Shown: positions 46,903 through 55,108 of the stretch, piece after piece
Numbering within the stretch: position 1 is the first letter of the stretch
How the letters are laid out: each line of letters starts with the position of its first letter
Assembly (NCBI RefSeq): GCF_018128905.1
Contig: NZ_CP063808.1
Coordinates: 2,604,001 to 2,668,000 of the forward strand
DNA: 64,000 nt
Source: Streptomyces sp. A2-16
GTDB taxonomy: Bacteria > Actinomycetota > Actinomycetes > Streptomycetales > Streptomycetaceae
Direction: 5' to 3'
The notes under the pieces: model-generated
What the model saw: only the letters and a program-made list of their open reading frames with translations
The model's database searches: none
What the model was told of the DNA's origin: nothing
Position numbers and translations under genes: made by a program

Positions 46903-46970
46903 CGGCTCCCGCAGCTCCCGCAGCTCCGAGCGGCTCCCGTAGCTCCCGCAGCTCCGAGCGGCTCCCGCAG
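46903..46970. repeat. 28 bp tandem repeat in an intergenic stretch
   Basis: Two copies of a 28 bp unit (46903-46930 and 46931-46958, one base different) are followed by 12 bases of a third (46959-46970). Each unit contains internal CTCCCGCAG-like nine-mers. It lies in the 380 bp gap between the radical SAM stop and the conserved hypothetical gene; apart from a GGTGGAGGTCTG direct repeat around the radical SAM stop (46602-46629), I see nothing else there. Confidence 0.85.
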
Positions 46971-46994
46971 TGCTGCCAGTCCTGCCGGGAGCTG

Positions 46995-47522
46995 TCAGTT
47001 GACGCCGAGTGTCGTGAGGAGTTCGGTGACGCGGCGGCCCGGCAGCGGGGTCCACTTGGGGGTCGGGGCCAGCTCGGCGACCACCGGGGCCAGCCACTCC
47101 GGGTCGCCCAGCAGGCGCGCCGCCCCTGCCTCGGCGGTCTTCCGGAACAGGTCTCCGAGCAGAAACATGTGCTGGTAGGTGTAGGCGCGCTCGTGGTGGC
47201 CGTAGACCACCTTCCAGCCCTCCTGCGGATACCGCAGGTGCGCCCCCACGACGCAGGCCTCGGGCCCGGCCTCCAGGTGGCCGCCGCCGAGCGCGTTCAC
47301 CACGCCGCCGGTGCGGGTGGCCAGCCAGGTCCGGGCGGACGCCTTCACCGTCAGGCCCACCACCCTGGACCACGGCACCGCGGAGCGCGCCTCGGGCACC
47401 CCGCGCACATGGTGCTCCATGCCGTCCCGCGTGAGCACCACGCACGAACCCTGCCCGCGCTTCGGATCCCCGATGACCCACCGGTCCCCGACCAGCTCCA
47501 GCGGTCCCAGAAGCCCCGACAT
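46995..47522 (-). CDS. Conserved hypothetical protein
   Basis: A 175-residue protein with no signal peptide or membrane segment. It begins GPLELVGDRWVIGDPKRGQG and includes a stretch LVLTRDG-like (CVVLTRDGMEHHVRGVPEA), then RYPQEGWKVVYGHHERAYTY and an alpha-helical end (GRRVTELLTTLGVN). I do not recognise the family. Codon usage and third-position GC are normal for the window and the ATG at 47522 begins the conserved-looking part, so I accept it as a real gene. It is convergent with the radical SAM gene, across 380 bp. Confidence 0.7.
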   Translation of the reverse strand: MSGLLGPLELVGDRWVIGDPKRGQGSCVVLTRDGMEHHVRGVPEARSAVPWSRVVGLTVKASARTWLATRTGGVVNALGGGHLEAGPEACVVGAHLRYPQEGWKVVYGHHERAYTYQHMFLLGDLFRKTAEAGAARLLGDPEWLAPVVAELAPTPKWTPLPGRRVTELLTTLGVN

Positions 47523-47822
47523 GATCCCCCTCCGCACCGGTCGAACCGCACCCCGGCTCACCCCGTCCGGGAAACTGATTCTCCGTTACGGCTGGTTCCT
47601 GTGTGGCGGGATTGATACGTTCCGGCTTCCGGTCCGTACTGGATGACGTAGCTGCGCGCAGTGTTGTGCCGTGGGGCAGTGGACCGAACCCTCGGTAACC
47701 GAATTGAATAGCTTGCTTGTCAGTTGTGTGGGAGACGTGAAAGGCTCCTGTCCTGCCGCGAGGTTCCCCCCAACTCCTTTGCCAGTATGGCGAGTTGACC
47801 TCGCTTTCAATGCAGGAGACTC

Positions 47823-49301
47823 ATGCCCGACCTGCCGACCCCCCAGGACGCCGCCGAGGCCGCGCTGTTCTCCGAGTGCTGGGATGCCGTGCTGTCGTAC
47901 GCCGATCTGTGCACGGCCGGCTCCACCGCCGCCACCGACCTGGCCACGGAGGCATTCTCCCTCGGGATGCGCGAGGCCAGGGACGCGGAGGCCGCCGTTC
48001 GCGGTGCCGGCCGCCGCCCGGCCCGACTGCCCCGAATACCCCTGCTGCTGACCGCCGTTCGCACCACGGCGGCGGACTGGGAGACCCAGGGCCTCGGCCA
48101 CCGGCTGGACCCCGATCTGCGGCTGTGGCTCCACTCCGACAAGGCCGACCGCTACACCGGCCCGCCACTGCAACGCCCCATCGCCCTGCGCGGACTGCGC
48201 GATCTGCAGGCCGCGGACGCCGAACTGCTGTGGCTGGCCGAGGTGGAGGCGCTCCCGCTGCCCGCGGTGGCCCGCCGGCTCGGCCTCGACCCGGCCACCG
48301 TGGGCGACGAACTCGCCCAGGTGCGCGGCCTGTTCCGGGACCGCAGCCACCGCAACCATCTCGACATGCCGATGGACGCCCAGTGCCGCAGCTACGCCCG
48401 GCTGCTGGACGCCGTCACCCGCTCCACCTCCGGCGAGACCCCCGAAGACCTCTCCCGCCACCTCGCGCGCTGCCAGCAGTGCGCGGAGGCCGCCGCCTGT
48501 CTTCGCCTGCACGGCGGCGGGCTGCCCGCGGCCCTCGCGGGCGGAGTCATCGGCTGGGGCGGACTCGCCTATCTGGAGCGCCGCCGCCGGGCTGCCGAGG
48601 TGCGCCTGGGCGCCGGACGCCCGCAGGCCCTGGAGAGCGGGCCCCCGAACCCCGGCGCGCACAAGGCGAAGGTCGTGCGCAACGGACTGCTCGTCGCCGC
48701 CGTCCTCGTCTCCCTGCTCGCCCTCGCCGTCTCGATGATGCCGGGCGACGACATGGAGCAGGGGGTCGCCGAACCCGGCGCGAGCGTCACCGCCGAGGGC
48801 GAGCCGGTGGCCAACCCCACCCTGTCGATCCCCTCCGCAACCTCGCGGGCGCCCGGCTCGAAGAAGCCCTCCGGGACGCCCACGGGCAAGCCGTCCCAGT
48901 CCACGAGTGCGAAGAACTCCGGTCAGGAACCCCAGGGCACCTCCTCCGCCGGGGTCGAGGAGCCGGAGCCCAGCGAGAGCATCACCCCGACCTGCCGGGT
49001 CGCGTACTCCCTCGTCAACCAGTGGCCCGACGGCTTCCAGGCCGAGCTCACCGTCACCACCACCGTGGCTCTCGGCGACTGGCAGGTCACCTGGTCCTTC
49101 AAGGACGGCCAGAAGGTGACCCAGATGTGGGACGCGGACTTCACCCAGAGCGGCTCCGTGGTCACCGCGAACGCCACCGACTACAACAAGTCGGTCCCCG
49201 CGAACGGTTCGCTCTCCCTCGGCTTCCTCGCGTCCTGGCAGGGCAAGAACGCCCCGGCGTACGACTTCTTCCTCAACGGGCGGGAGTGCGCCAAGTCCTG
49301 A
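47823..49301 (+). CDS. Sigma-like / zinc anti-sigma / transmembrane / CBM2 chimera
   Basis: A 492-residue protein with an unusual domain order. Residues 15-55 (LFSECWDAVLSYADLCTAGS on) resemble sigma region 2; residues 125-180 (DAELLWLAEVEALPLPAVAR, then GLDPATVGDELAQVRGLF) resemble sigma region 4. Residues 187-230 carry a zinc anti-sigma signature with Cys188 and HLARCQQC. A membrane segment lies at 287-306 (GLLVAAVLVSLLALAVSM), then a Ser/Thr/Pro linker (about 310-388). Residues 391-490 are a CBM2 cellulose-binding domain with Trp401, Trp420, Trp424, Trp436 and Trp472 and a Cys391-Cys489 pair. The CBM should be outside and the regulatory parts inside, suggesting a polysaccharide sensor. AGGAG precedes the ATG. 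It is convergent with the GntR gene. Confidence 0.85.
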   Translation: MPDLPTPQDAAEAALFSECWDAVLSYADLCTAGSTAATDLATEAFSLGMREARDAEAAVRGAGRRPARLPRIPLLLTAVRTTAADWETQGLGHRLDPDLRLWLHSDKADRYTGPPLQRPIALRGLRDLQAADAELLWLAEVEALPLPAVARRLGLDPATVGDELAQVRGLFRDRSHRNHLDMPMDAQCRSYARLLDAVTRSTSGETPEDLSRHLARCQQCAEAAACLRLHGGGLPAALAGGVIGWGGLAYLERRRRAAEVRLGAGRPQALESGPPNPGAHKAKVVRNGLLVAAVLVSLLALAVSMMPGDDMEQGVAEPGASVTAEGEPVANPTLSIPSATSRAPGSKKPSGTPTGKPSQSTSAKNSGQEPQGTSSAGVEEPEPSESITPTCRVAYSLVNQWPDGFQAELTVTTTVALGDWQVTWSFKDGQKVTQMWDADFTQSGSVVTANATDYNKSVPANGSLSLGFLASWQGKNAPAYDFFLNGRECAKS

Positions 49302-49329
49302 CCCCGCCGCACCCCTGCGCGCCGCACCG

Positions 49330-50022
49330 CTACGGCGCGGCCCACAACCCCCGCACATGACCGATGTGCCGGGTCATCACCTCCCGCACCGCCCCCTCGT
49401 CGCGGGCGACCAAGGCGTCGAGGAGCTCGAGGTGCTCCTCGGCGGACGCCAGCAGGCGGCCGGACTTCACCAGCGGGGTGAGGCCGTACAGGCGGGAGCG
49501 CTTGCGCAGGTCGCCGACCACCTCGACGAGATGGGCGTTGCCCGCGAGGGCGAGCAGGCCGAGGTGGAAGCGGGTGTCGGCCTCGACGTACGCGATGAGG
49601 TCACCGGACACCGCCGCCTGGACGATCTCCCGTGCGGCCGGACGCAGCGCCTCCAGGGAGACCGGATCGGCGGCCGAGGCCAGCTCCACGACCGTGGGGA
49701 TCTCGATGAGCGAGCGGATGTGGGTGTACTCGTCGAGCTGCTTCTCGGACACCTCGGTGACCCGGAAGCCCTTGTTGGGGACGGTGTCGACCAGGCCCTC
49801 CTTGGCGAGGTCGAGCATGGCCTCGCGCACGGGCGTGGCCGAGACGCCGAAGCGGGCGGCGAGCGCGGGCGCCGAGTACACCTGGCCTGGCAGCAGCTCG
49901 CCCGCGATCAGCGCGGCTCGCAGGGCGTCGGCGACCCGCTCCCGGTAGCTGCTCTTCTTGCCGCCGAGGACGGGCAGGGCGGGGGCAGCGGCGGTGGGGG
50001 CGCTGGATCGCTGGGCGGCCAT
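49330..50022 (-). CDS. GntR family regulator (FadR/FCD type) of hydroxyproline catabolism
   Basis: A 230-residue GntR regulator. Residues about 20-85 form the winged helix (YSAPALAARFGVSATPVREA). The rest is an FCD-type ligand domain with the metal-binding histidine patterns EADTRFHLGLLALAGN and the C-terminal VMTRHIGHV. It is the last gene of a co-directional cluster for 4-hydroxyproline breakdown and most likely represses it in the absence of the amino acid. The chosen ATG at 50022 has GGAG upstream. Three ATGTCACA-like sites lie upstream of genes in the cluster. The CBM2 chimera is convergent with it. Confidence 0.9.
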   Translation of the reverse strand: MAAQRSSAPTAAAPALPVLGGKKSSYRERVADALRAALIAGELLPGQVYSAPALAARFGVSATPVREAMLDLAKEGLVDTVPNKGFRVTEVSEKQLDEYTHIRSLIEIPTVVELASAADPVSLEALRPAAREIVQAAVSGDLIAYVEADTRFHLGLLALAGNAHLVEVVGDLRKRSRLYGLTPLVKSGRLLASAEEHLELLDALVARDEGAVREVMTRHIGHVRGLWAAP

Positions 50023-50043
50023 GAGGGCATCTCCTAGTGGTGC

Positions 50044-50063
50044 TGACACGTGGTGCAATGTCA
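50044..50063. promoter_or_regulatory. GntR site candidate upstream of the GntR gene
   Basis: TGACA at 50044-50048 and TGTCA at 50059-50063 form an inverted pair around ten bases, 22-41 bp upstream of the GntR start codon. Related motifs occur at 52060 and 55027 in the same cluster. Confidence 0.4.
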
Positions 50064-50103
50064 CGCGGCACCCGGCATTATCCCCGCCGGGCCCGGGGCG
50101 GGT

Positions 50104-51105
50104 TCACAGCACGAATCCCGCCGGGAACGGGTCGGTCGGGTCGAGCAGGTACTGGGCCGTGCCGGTGATCCACGCGCGCCCGGTGAAGCTGGGCAGAACG
50201 GCGGGGCGGCCCGCGACCTCCGTCGTGCCGAGGAGCCGGCCGGTGAACCGCGTCCCGATGAAGGACTCGTTCACGAACTCGGTGTGCAGCGGGAGTTCAC
50301 CGCGTGCGTGCAGCTGGGCCATGCGCGCGCTGGTGCCGGTGCCGCAGGGGGAGCGGTCGAACCAGCCGGGGTGGATGGCCATCGCGTGCCGGGAGTGCCG
50401 GGCGGTTGCCTCGGGGGCGAGCAGATGGACGTGGTGGCAGCCGCGGATGGAGGGATCCTCCGGGTGGACGGGCTCCTCCTCGGCGTTGATCGCCGCCATG
50501 AGGGACAGACCCGCCTTCAGGATGTCGTCCTTGCGGTCCCGGTCGAAGGGCAGCCCGAACTCCTCCAGGGGCAGGATGGCGTAGAAGTTGCCGCCGTAGG
50601 CCAGGTCGTACGTCACCGTCCGCCCGTCGGCCAGTGCGATCTTGCGGTCGAGGGCGACGGAGAAGGACGGCACGTTCCGCAGCGTGACGTTCTTCGCCCG
50701 CCCGTCCTCCACCGCCACCTCGGCGACGACCAGGCCCGCCGGGGTGTCGAGCCGGATCGTGGTGACCGGCTCGACGACCTCGACCATGCCGGTCTCCACC
50801 AGCACGGTCGCCACGCCGATCGTGCCGTGTCCGCACATCGGCAGATAGCCCGACACCTCGATGTAGACGACGCCCCAGTCGCAGTCCGGGCGGGTCGGCG
50901 GCTGGAGGATCGCGCCGCTCATCGCCGAATGCCCGCGCGGCTCGTTCATCAGGAGCTGCTTGATGTCGTCGCGGTGCTCACGGAAGTGGAGCCGCCGCTC
51001 GTTCATGGTGGCGCCGGGGATCGTGCCGATCCCGCCGGTGATCACACGGGTGGGCATGCCCTCGGTGTGCGAGTCGACGGCGTGCAGGACGAGTTTGCTG
51101 CGCAT
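50104..51105 (-). CDS. 4-hydroxyproline epimerase (proline racemase superfamily)
   Basis: A 333-residue proline-racemase-fold protein with both catalytic cysteines, Cys91 in YLPMCGHGTIG and Cys254 in RSPCGTGTSA. Having both identifies an epimerase/racemase rather than a dehydratase (which has Ser/Thr). It should interconvert trans-4-hydroxy-L-proline and cis-4-hydroxy-D-proline, the first step of hydroxyproline catabolism. It is cytoplasmic. It lies in a co-directional cluster downstream of a DapA-like gene and upstream of the GntR gene. Confidence 0.92.
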   Translation of the reverse strand: MRSKLVLHAVDSHTEGMPTRVITGGIGTIPGATMNERRLHFREHRDDIKQLLMNEPRGHSAMSGAILQPPTRPDCDWGVVYIEVSGYLPMCGHGTIGVATVLVETGMVEVVEPVTTIRLDTPAGLVVAEVAVEDGRAKNVTLRNVPSFSVALDRKIALADGRTVTYDLAYGGNFYAILPLEEFGLPFDRDRKDDILKAGLSLMAAINAEEEPVHPEDPSIRGCHHVHLLAPEATARHSRHAMAIHPGWFDRSPCGTGTSARMAQLHARGELPLHTEFVNESFIGTRFTGRLLGTTEVAGRPAVLPSFTGRAWITGTAQYLLDPTDPFPAGFVL

Positions 51106-51139
51106 GACGCTCCTGGTGATCGGGGGGACGGTTCGACGC

Positions 51140-52036
51140 TCAGCTGAGCCCGGCCGCGACCGCCTTCTCGGTGGCGGCCCGCACGACGGACTCCTGCTCG
51201 GGCAGCAGCGGGACCCGCGGCGGACGGCAACTCCCGCCGTGGCGGCCCACGATGTCCATCGACAACTTGATCGCCTGCACGAACTCGACCTTGGAGTCCC
51301 AGCGCAGCAACGGGTGCAGCTGCTCGTACAGCCTCTTCGCGGTGGCGAGGTCGCCGCCCACGGCCGCCCGGTACAGCTCGACGCTCGACCTGGGCAGCGC
51401 GTTGGGATAACCGGCCACCCAGCCCTTCGCGCCCGCGAGCGCCAGCTCCAGCAGGACGTCGTCGGCGCCGATCAACAGATCCAGTTCCGGGGCGAGTTCG
51501 GCCAGCTGGTACGCGCGGCGGACATCACCGGAGAACTCCTTGACCGCGCGGACGAACCCCTCGGCGTGCAGCTTGGCCAGCAGTTCGGGCACCAGGTCGA
51601 CCTTGGTGTCGATGGGGTTGTTGTACGCCACGATCGGCAGGCCCGCCTTCGCGACCTCGGCGTAGTGCGCGAGCACGGACCGCTCGTCGGCGCGGTAGGC
51701 GTTGGGCGGCAGCAGCATCACGGAGGCACAGCCCGCGTCGCGCGCCTGCTCGGCCCAGCGGCGCGACTCCGCCGAGCCGTACGCGGCGACGCCCGGCATC
51801 ACGCGCTCACCGCCGATCGCGGCCACGGCCGTCTCCACGACCCTGGCCCGCTCCTCGGGCGTGAGCACCTGGTACTCCCCGAGCGAGCCGTTCGGTACGA
51901 CACCGTCGCAGCCGTTCTCGACCAGCCAGGAGCAGTGCTCGGCGTACTTGTCGTGGTTCACGGACAGGTCGTCGTTCAGCGGCAGGGCGGTGGCGACGAG
52001 GACACCGCGCCAGGGGCGGAGGTCGGTGGTGGTCAT
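51140..52036 (-). CDS. DapA-family lyase, probable pyrroline-4-hydroxy-2-carboxylate deaminase
   Basis: A 298-residue aldolase of the DHDPS/N-acetylneuraminate lyase family. The Schiff-base Lys166 lies in FVRAVKEFSGD and the supporting tyrosine in VAYNNP (Tyr138). Within a hydroxyproline cluster such proteins convert 1-pyrroline-4-hydroxy-2-carboxylate to 2-oxoglutarate semialdehyde and ammonia. The dehydrogenase for the final step is not in this window. An RBS AGAGGGA precedes the start. A TGACATGTCA palindrome lies 24-33 bp upstream of the start codon. Confidence 0.88.
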   Translation of the reverse strand: MTTTDLRPWRGVLVATALPLNDDLSVNHDKYAEHCSWLVENGCDGVVPNGSLGEYQVLTPEERARVVETAVAAIGGERVMPGVAAYGSAESRRWAEQARDAGCASVMLLPPNAYRADERSVLAHYAEVAKAGLPIVAYNNPIDTKVDLVPELLAKLHAEGFVRAVKEFSGDVRRAYQLAELAPELDLLIGADDVLLELALAGAKGWVAGYPNALPRSSVELYRAAVGGDLATAKRLYEQLHPLLRWDSKVEFVQAIKLSMDIVGRHGGSCRPPRVPLLPEQESVVRAATEKAVAAGLS

Positions 52037-52059
52037 ACGGTTTCCCTCTCCATGGGGTG

Positions 52060-52069
52060 TGACATGTCA
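52060..52069. promoter_or_regulatory. TGACATGTCA palindrome upstream of the DapA-like gene
   Basis: A perfect 10 bp palindrome, extended upstream by TG to TGTGACATGTCA, which contains the ATGTCACA-type GntR motif in reverse. It overlaps the last codons of the FAD/NAD oxidoreductase gene. Confidence 0.5.
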
Positions 52070-53515
52070 TTGATCCCGGTGGGCGTCGTCCTGCGGTTCC
52101 TCGGGGGCTGCGGCCCGCGCGGGCCCCGCGGTCTCTCCGGCCCGCGCCAGCACCCCCAGCGGCACCGGTCGCGCGAACGGCCTGCGCCCCGGCGTCTCGG
52201 CGCACCCGGCGACCTCGGCCACCCCGGGCCCGCACACCCGGCCCTGGCACCAGCCCATCCCGGCCCGCGTGAGCAGCTTCACGGTCCGCAGATCACCGGC
52301 CCCCAGTTCCCGCACCGCCTCCCGCACCGCACCGGCCGACACCTCCTCGCACCGGCACACCACCGTCTCGTCGGTGACCTGCTCGGCCCGGTGCGCCGGC
52401 AGCGCGTACCCGGAGTCGACGGCGGCGAAGAAGGACCGCAGCTTCTCCCGGGTCCGTGCGGCGGCCGTCCACTCATGGGGATCCGGCGTCCGTCCGGCCA
52501 GCCGCGCCGCGATCGACCGCCCGGCGATGTGCCCCTCGGCGAGCGAGAGGGCGGAGCCGCCGATGCCGGTGGTCTCGCCCGCCGCCCACAGGCCGGGCAC
52601 GTCGGTGCGCTGCTCGGCGTCCACGTGCACGTCCGTGCCGTCGAGGCGGCAGCCCAGCGCGTCGGCGAGGTCGGTGTGCGGCAGCATGCCGTGGCTCACG
52701 GCGAGGGTGTCGCAGTCGAGGCGCCGCCGGGTGTCCGGGCGCACCCGTCCGTCCCGGTCGAGGGCGGCGATCGTCACCGCCTCCAGGCGCTCGGTGCCGA
52801 GCGCCTCGACGACGGTGTGCCGCAGGAGCGTGCGGACCCGGTGCCGGAGCAACTGCCCCGCGTACCGGGCGCCTTCGGCCACCTTGTCCGGACGGCCCGC
52901 GAGCGCCCGGGACCGCCGCAGGAACGACGCCGGGTCGGCCGAGTCCACCAGCGCGGCGACCCTCGCGCCCGCCGCGGCGAGCCCGGTGGCGACCGGCAGC
53001 AGCAGCGGCCCGGTCCCGGCGACGACAGCGGTACGGCCGGGCAGCACGAGCCCGCCCTTGAGCATGGCCTGCGCCCCGCCGGCCGTGACGACACCGGGCA
53101 GGGTCCAGCCGGGAAAGGGCAGGACCTTCTCGTAGCCGCCGGTGGCGAGGAGGACCGCGTCGGCGCGCACCTCGGCCGCCTCCTCCTGCCCCGGTCCGAC
53201 GAGGGCGTGCACGGTGAACCCGCCGGTGTCCGGGCGCTCGACGAACCACACGTGATGGTCCGTCAAGTGCCGTACCGCGCCCGCCCGCACGTGGGTGCGC
53301 AGTCCGTCGCGCAGTCTCTCCCAGGTCCGCCACTGATGGTGCAGTGCCTGCGGGCGGCGGGCCCCGAGCCCCGGTGCGGGCTGCCGGTAGAACTGCCCGC
53401 CCGCCTCCGCCGCCGAGTCGACCAGCGTGACGTGGACGCCTCGTGCGGCCGCCGCGAGAGTGGCGGCGAGCCCGGCCGGGCCCGCGCCGATCACCGCCAG
53501 GCGCGGTTCACTCAT
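52067..53515 (-). CDS. FAD/NAD(P)-binding subunit of a hydroxyproline/amino-acid dehydrogenase complex
   Basis: A 482-residue flavoprotein. It starts with a GAGPAG Rossmann motif (residues 10-15) and has a second ATGGYEK pattern. In the C-terminal third is a BFD-like [2Fe-2S] domain with the ligands CRC and C-x4-C-type spacing (VVCRCEEVSAG and WCQGRVCGPG). Such subunits occur in multimeric D-hydroxyproline or D-amino-acid dehydrogenases and in cyanide-forming glycine dehydrogenase relatives. It overlaps the 2Fe-2S gene by eight bases and works with it and the D-amino-acid oxidase-like gene. Confidence 0.87.
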   Translation of the reverse strand: MSEPRLAVIGAGPAGLAATLAAAARGVHVTLVDSAAEAGGQFYRQPAPGLGARRPQALHHQWRTWERLRDGLRTHVRAGAVRHLTDHHVWFVERPDTGGFTVHALVGPGQEEAAEVRADAVLLATGGYEKVLPFPGWTLPGVVTAGGAQAMLKGGLVLPGRTAVVAGTGPLLLPVATGLAAAGARVAALVDSADPASFLRRSRALAGRPDKVAEGARYAGQLLRHRVRTLLRHTVVEALGTERLEAVTIAALDRDGRVRPDTRRRLDCDTLAVSHGMLPHTDLADALGCRLDGTDVHVDAEQRTDVPGLWAAGETTGIGGSALSLAEGHIAGRSIAARLAGRTPDPHEWTAAARTREKLRSFFAAVDSGYALPAHRAEQVTDETVVCRCEEVSAGAVREAVRELGAGDLRTVKLLTRAGMGWCQGRVCGPGVAEVAGCAETPGRRPFARPVPLGVLARAGETAGPARAAAPEEPQDDAHRDQ

Positions 53516-53807
53516 GGCGGCCCGTTCCCTCCTGCGTGCGGATCGCGTCGCCCGGTCGCAGAGGCAGCAGGCAAGCCCGTTGGTTCGGGCGGTCGTTGAC
53601 GGTCACCAGGCAGTCGAAGCACACGCCGATACCGCAGAAGATCCCGCGCGGGCGGCCCTCGCCGCGGGTGCTGCGCCAGGAGGTGACCCCCGCCGTCCAC
53701 AGCGCGGCGGCGACGGTCTGGCCCGGCAGGGCCTCGATCTCCCGCCCGTCGAGGGTGACGGTGAAGGCGGGGCCGGGCTCGGCGCGCGCCAGCTCCAGCG
53801 GATTCAC
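53508..53807 (-). CDS. [2Fe-2S] ferredoxin-like subunit of the dehydrogenase
   Basis: A 99-residue protein with a plant-type [2Fe-2S] ligand set, Cys58, Cys63, Cys66 and Cys79 (GIFCGIGVCFDC ... ACLLP), matching the small subunit (HcnA/SoxA-N-like) of heterotrimeric amino-acid dehydrogenases. It starts with a GTG at 53807 that overlaps the preceding stop by four bases and has a GAGGAGG site upstream; its 3' end overlaps the flavoprotein by eight bases, so the subunits are co-translated. Confidence 0.88.
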   Translation of the reverse strand: MNPLELARAEPGPAFTVTLDGREIEALPGQTVAAALWTAGVTSWRSTRGEGRPRGIFCGIGVCFDCLVTVNDRPNQRACLLPLRPGDAIRTQEGTGRHE

Positions 53808-55018
53808 GAGGCCTCCTCGGCGTCGGACGACGGGCGGGGCGAAGGGTGGGACACGGAGGTGGGCGGGGAGGCGGGCGGGGACGCGGGGAAGCGGTCGGGC
53901 CGGAAGGGCGCGAGATCGAGATCGGGAGCCTGCCCGGTCAGCGCCTGGGCGATCAACCGCCCTGTCCCGGTGGACAGTCCGATGCCGGCGCCCTCGTGCC
54001 CGCACGCGTGGAACAGTCCCGGCACCCGCGGATCGGGCCCGATCGCGGGCAGGTGATCGGGCAGGTACGGCCTGAAGCCCAGATACGTCCGCATCGCGCG
54101 CACCCGCTCCAGGAACGGGAACAGCCGGGTCGCGCCCGCCGCCAGCGCACGCAGCGCGGGCAGCGACAACGAGCGGTCGAAGCCCACCCGTTCCCGGGTC
54201 GCGCCGATCAGGACGGGCCCGGCCGCAGTCCCCTCGACGACCGGGGAGGTCTGCAGGGCCGCCGAGTCGCTGGCCACGTCGGCCACGTAGTCGGCGGCGT
54301 ACACCTTGTGGCGGACCAGACGGGGGAGCGGTTCGGTGACGAGGACGAAACCGCGCCGGGGGAGCACGGGCAGGTGCACTCCCGCCAGCGCGGCCAGCTC
54401 GCCGCCCCAGGTCCCGGCGGCATTGACGACCTGCGGCGCGTGGATCTCGCCCCGGTCGGTCCGCACCCCGCGCACGGCACCGTCGGCGCCCCGCAGCACC
54501 TCGGTCACCGCGCCGCCGAACAGACGCGCACCACTGGACCGTAGGAGATGAGCGGCGGCCAGCGTCGGCATGACCTGCGCGTCCTGGGGGTAGAGCACAC
54601 CGCCCGCGAGTCCGGGGGCCAAGTGGGGCTCCAGTGAGCGGAGTTCGTCCGCGTCGACCCGCTGCGCCCCGACCCCGGCGGATCGTTGCCCGGTCGCGAA
54701 CCTGTCCAGGGCTTCGAGGCCCTCCGGAGTGGCGGCGACGACCACGCCGCCCTTGAGCTCGTACTCGACGGCGTCGCCGACCTCCTTCGCCAGGTCGGCC
54801 CACAACCGGCCGGACAGCAGGGCGAGTTCGAGCTCGGGTCCTGGTTCCTTGTCCGAGACCAGGAGATTGCCCTCCCCGGCACCGGTCGTGCCGCCGGCCA
54901 CCGGGCCGCGGTCGACGACGATCACGTCGAGCCCCGCCCGGGCGGCGAACAGGGCACAGGCCGCGCCCACCATCCCGGCTCCGACGACCACGACATCGCA
55001 GGTCAGTCGCTTGCTCAC
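53804..55018 (-). CDS. D-amino-acid oxidase-like FAD protein (catalytic subunit)
   Basis: A 404-residue DAO-family flavoprotein: a dinucleotide motif VVVGAGMVGAACALFAARAG (9-28), a conserved AAGTWGGELAALAG segment near residue 200 and FHACGHEGAGIGLSTGTGRL near 340. It is the first gene of the cluster and likely oxidises cis-4-hydroxy-D-proline to 1-pyrroline-4-hydroxy-2-carboxylate, passing electrons through the 2Fe-2S and FAD subunits encoded next. A proline/serine-rich tail (last 30 residues) is not part of the domain. A TATGTCACATA palindrome lies just upstream of its start. Confidence 0.9.
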   Translation of the reverse strand: MSKRLTCDVVVVGAGMVGAACALFAARAGLDVIVVDRGPVAGGTTGAGEGNLLVSDKEPGPELELALLSGRLWADLAKEVGDAVEYELKGGVVVAATPEGLEALDRFATGQRSAGVGAQRVDADELRSLEPHLAPGLAGGVLYPQDAQVMPTLAAAHLLRSSGARLFGGAVTEVLRGADGAVRGVRTDRGEIHAPQVVNAAGTWGGELAALAGVHLPVLPRRGFVLVTEPLPRLVRHKVYAADYVADVASDSAALQTSPVVEGTAAGPVLIGATRERVGFDRSLSLPALRALAAGATRLFPFLERVRAMRTYLGFRPYLPDHLPAIGPDPRVPGLFHACGHEGAGIGLSTGTGRLIAQALTGQAPDLDLAPFRPDRFPASPPASPPTSVSHPSPRPSSDAEEAS

Positions 55019-55026
55019 GTCAGTAC

Positions 55027-55037
55027 TATGTCACATA
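55027..55037. promoter_or_regulatory. TATGTCACATA palindrome at the head of the cluster
   Basis: An odd palindrome (TATGT-C-ACATA) 9-19 bp upstream of the first hydroxyproline gene. It shares ATGTCACA with the sites at 50057-50063 and 52056-52069, which suggests a common GntR operator. Confidence 0.55.
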
Positions 55038-55108
55038 CCGCTGTCGTGGGGAACACCTCCTGGGCGCGCACCCCGCCCGCCCGGCCCTCGGCCCGCCCCC
55101 CCGTGCCC

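Noticed and set aside
46903..46970. CRISPR array
   Set aside because: The 28 bp units are directly adjacent with no spacers, and no cas gene is present.
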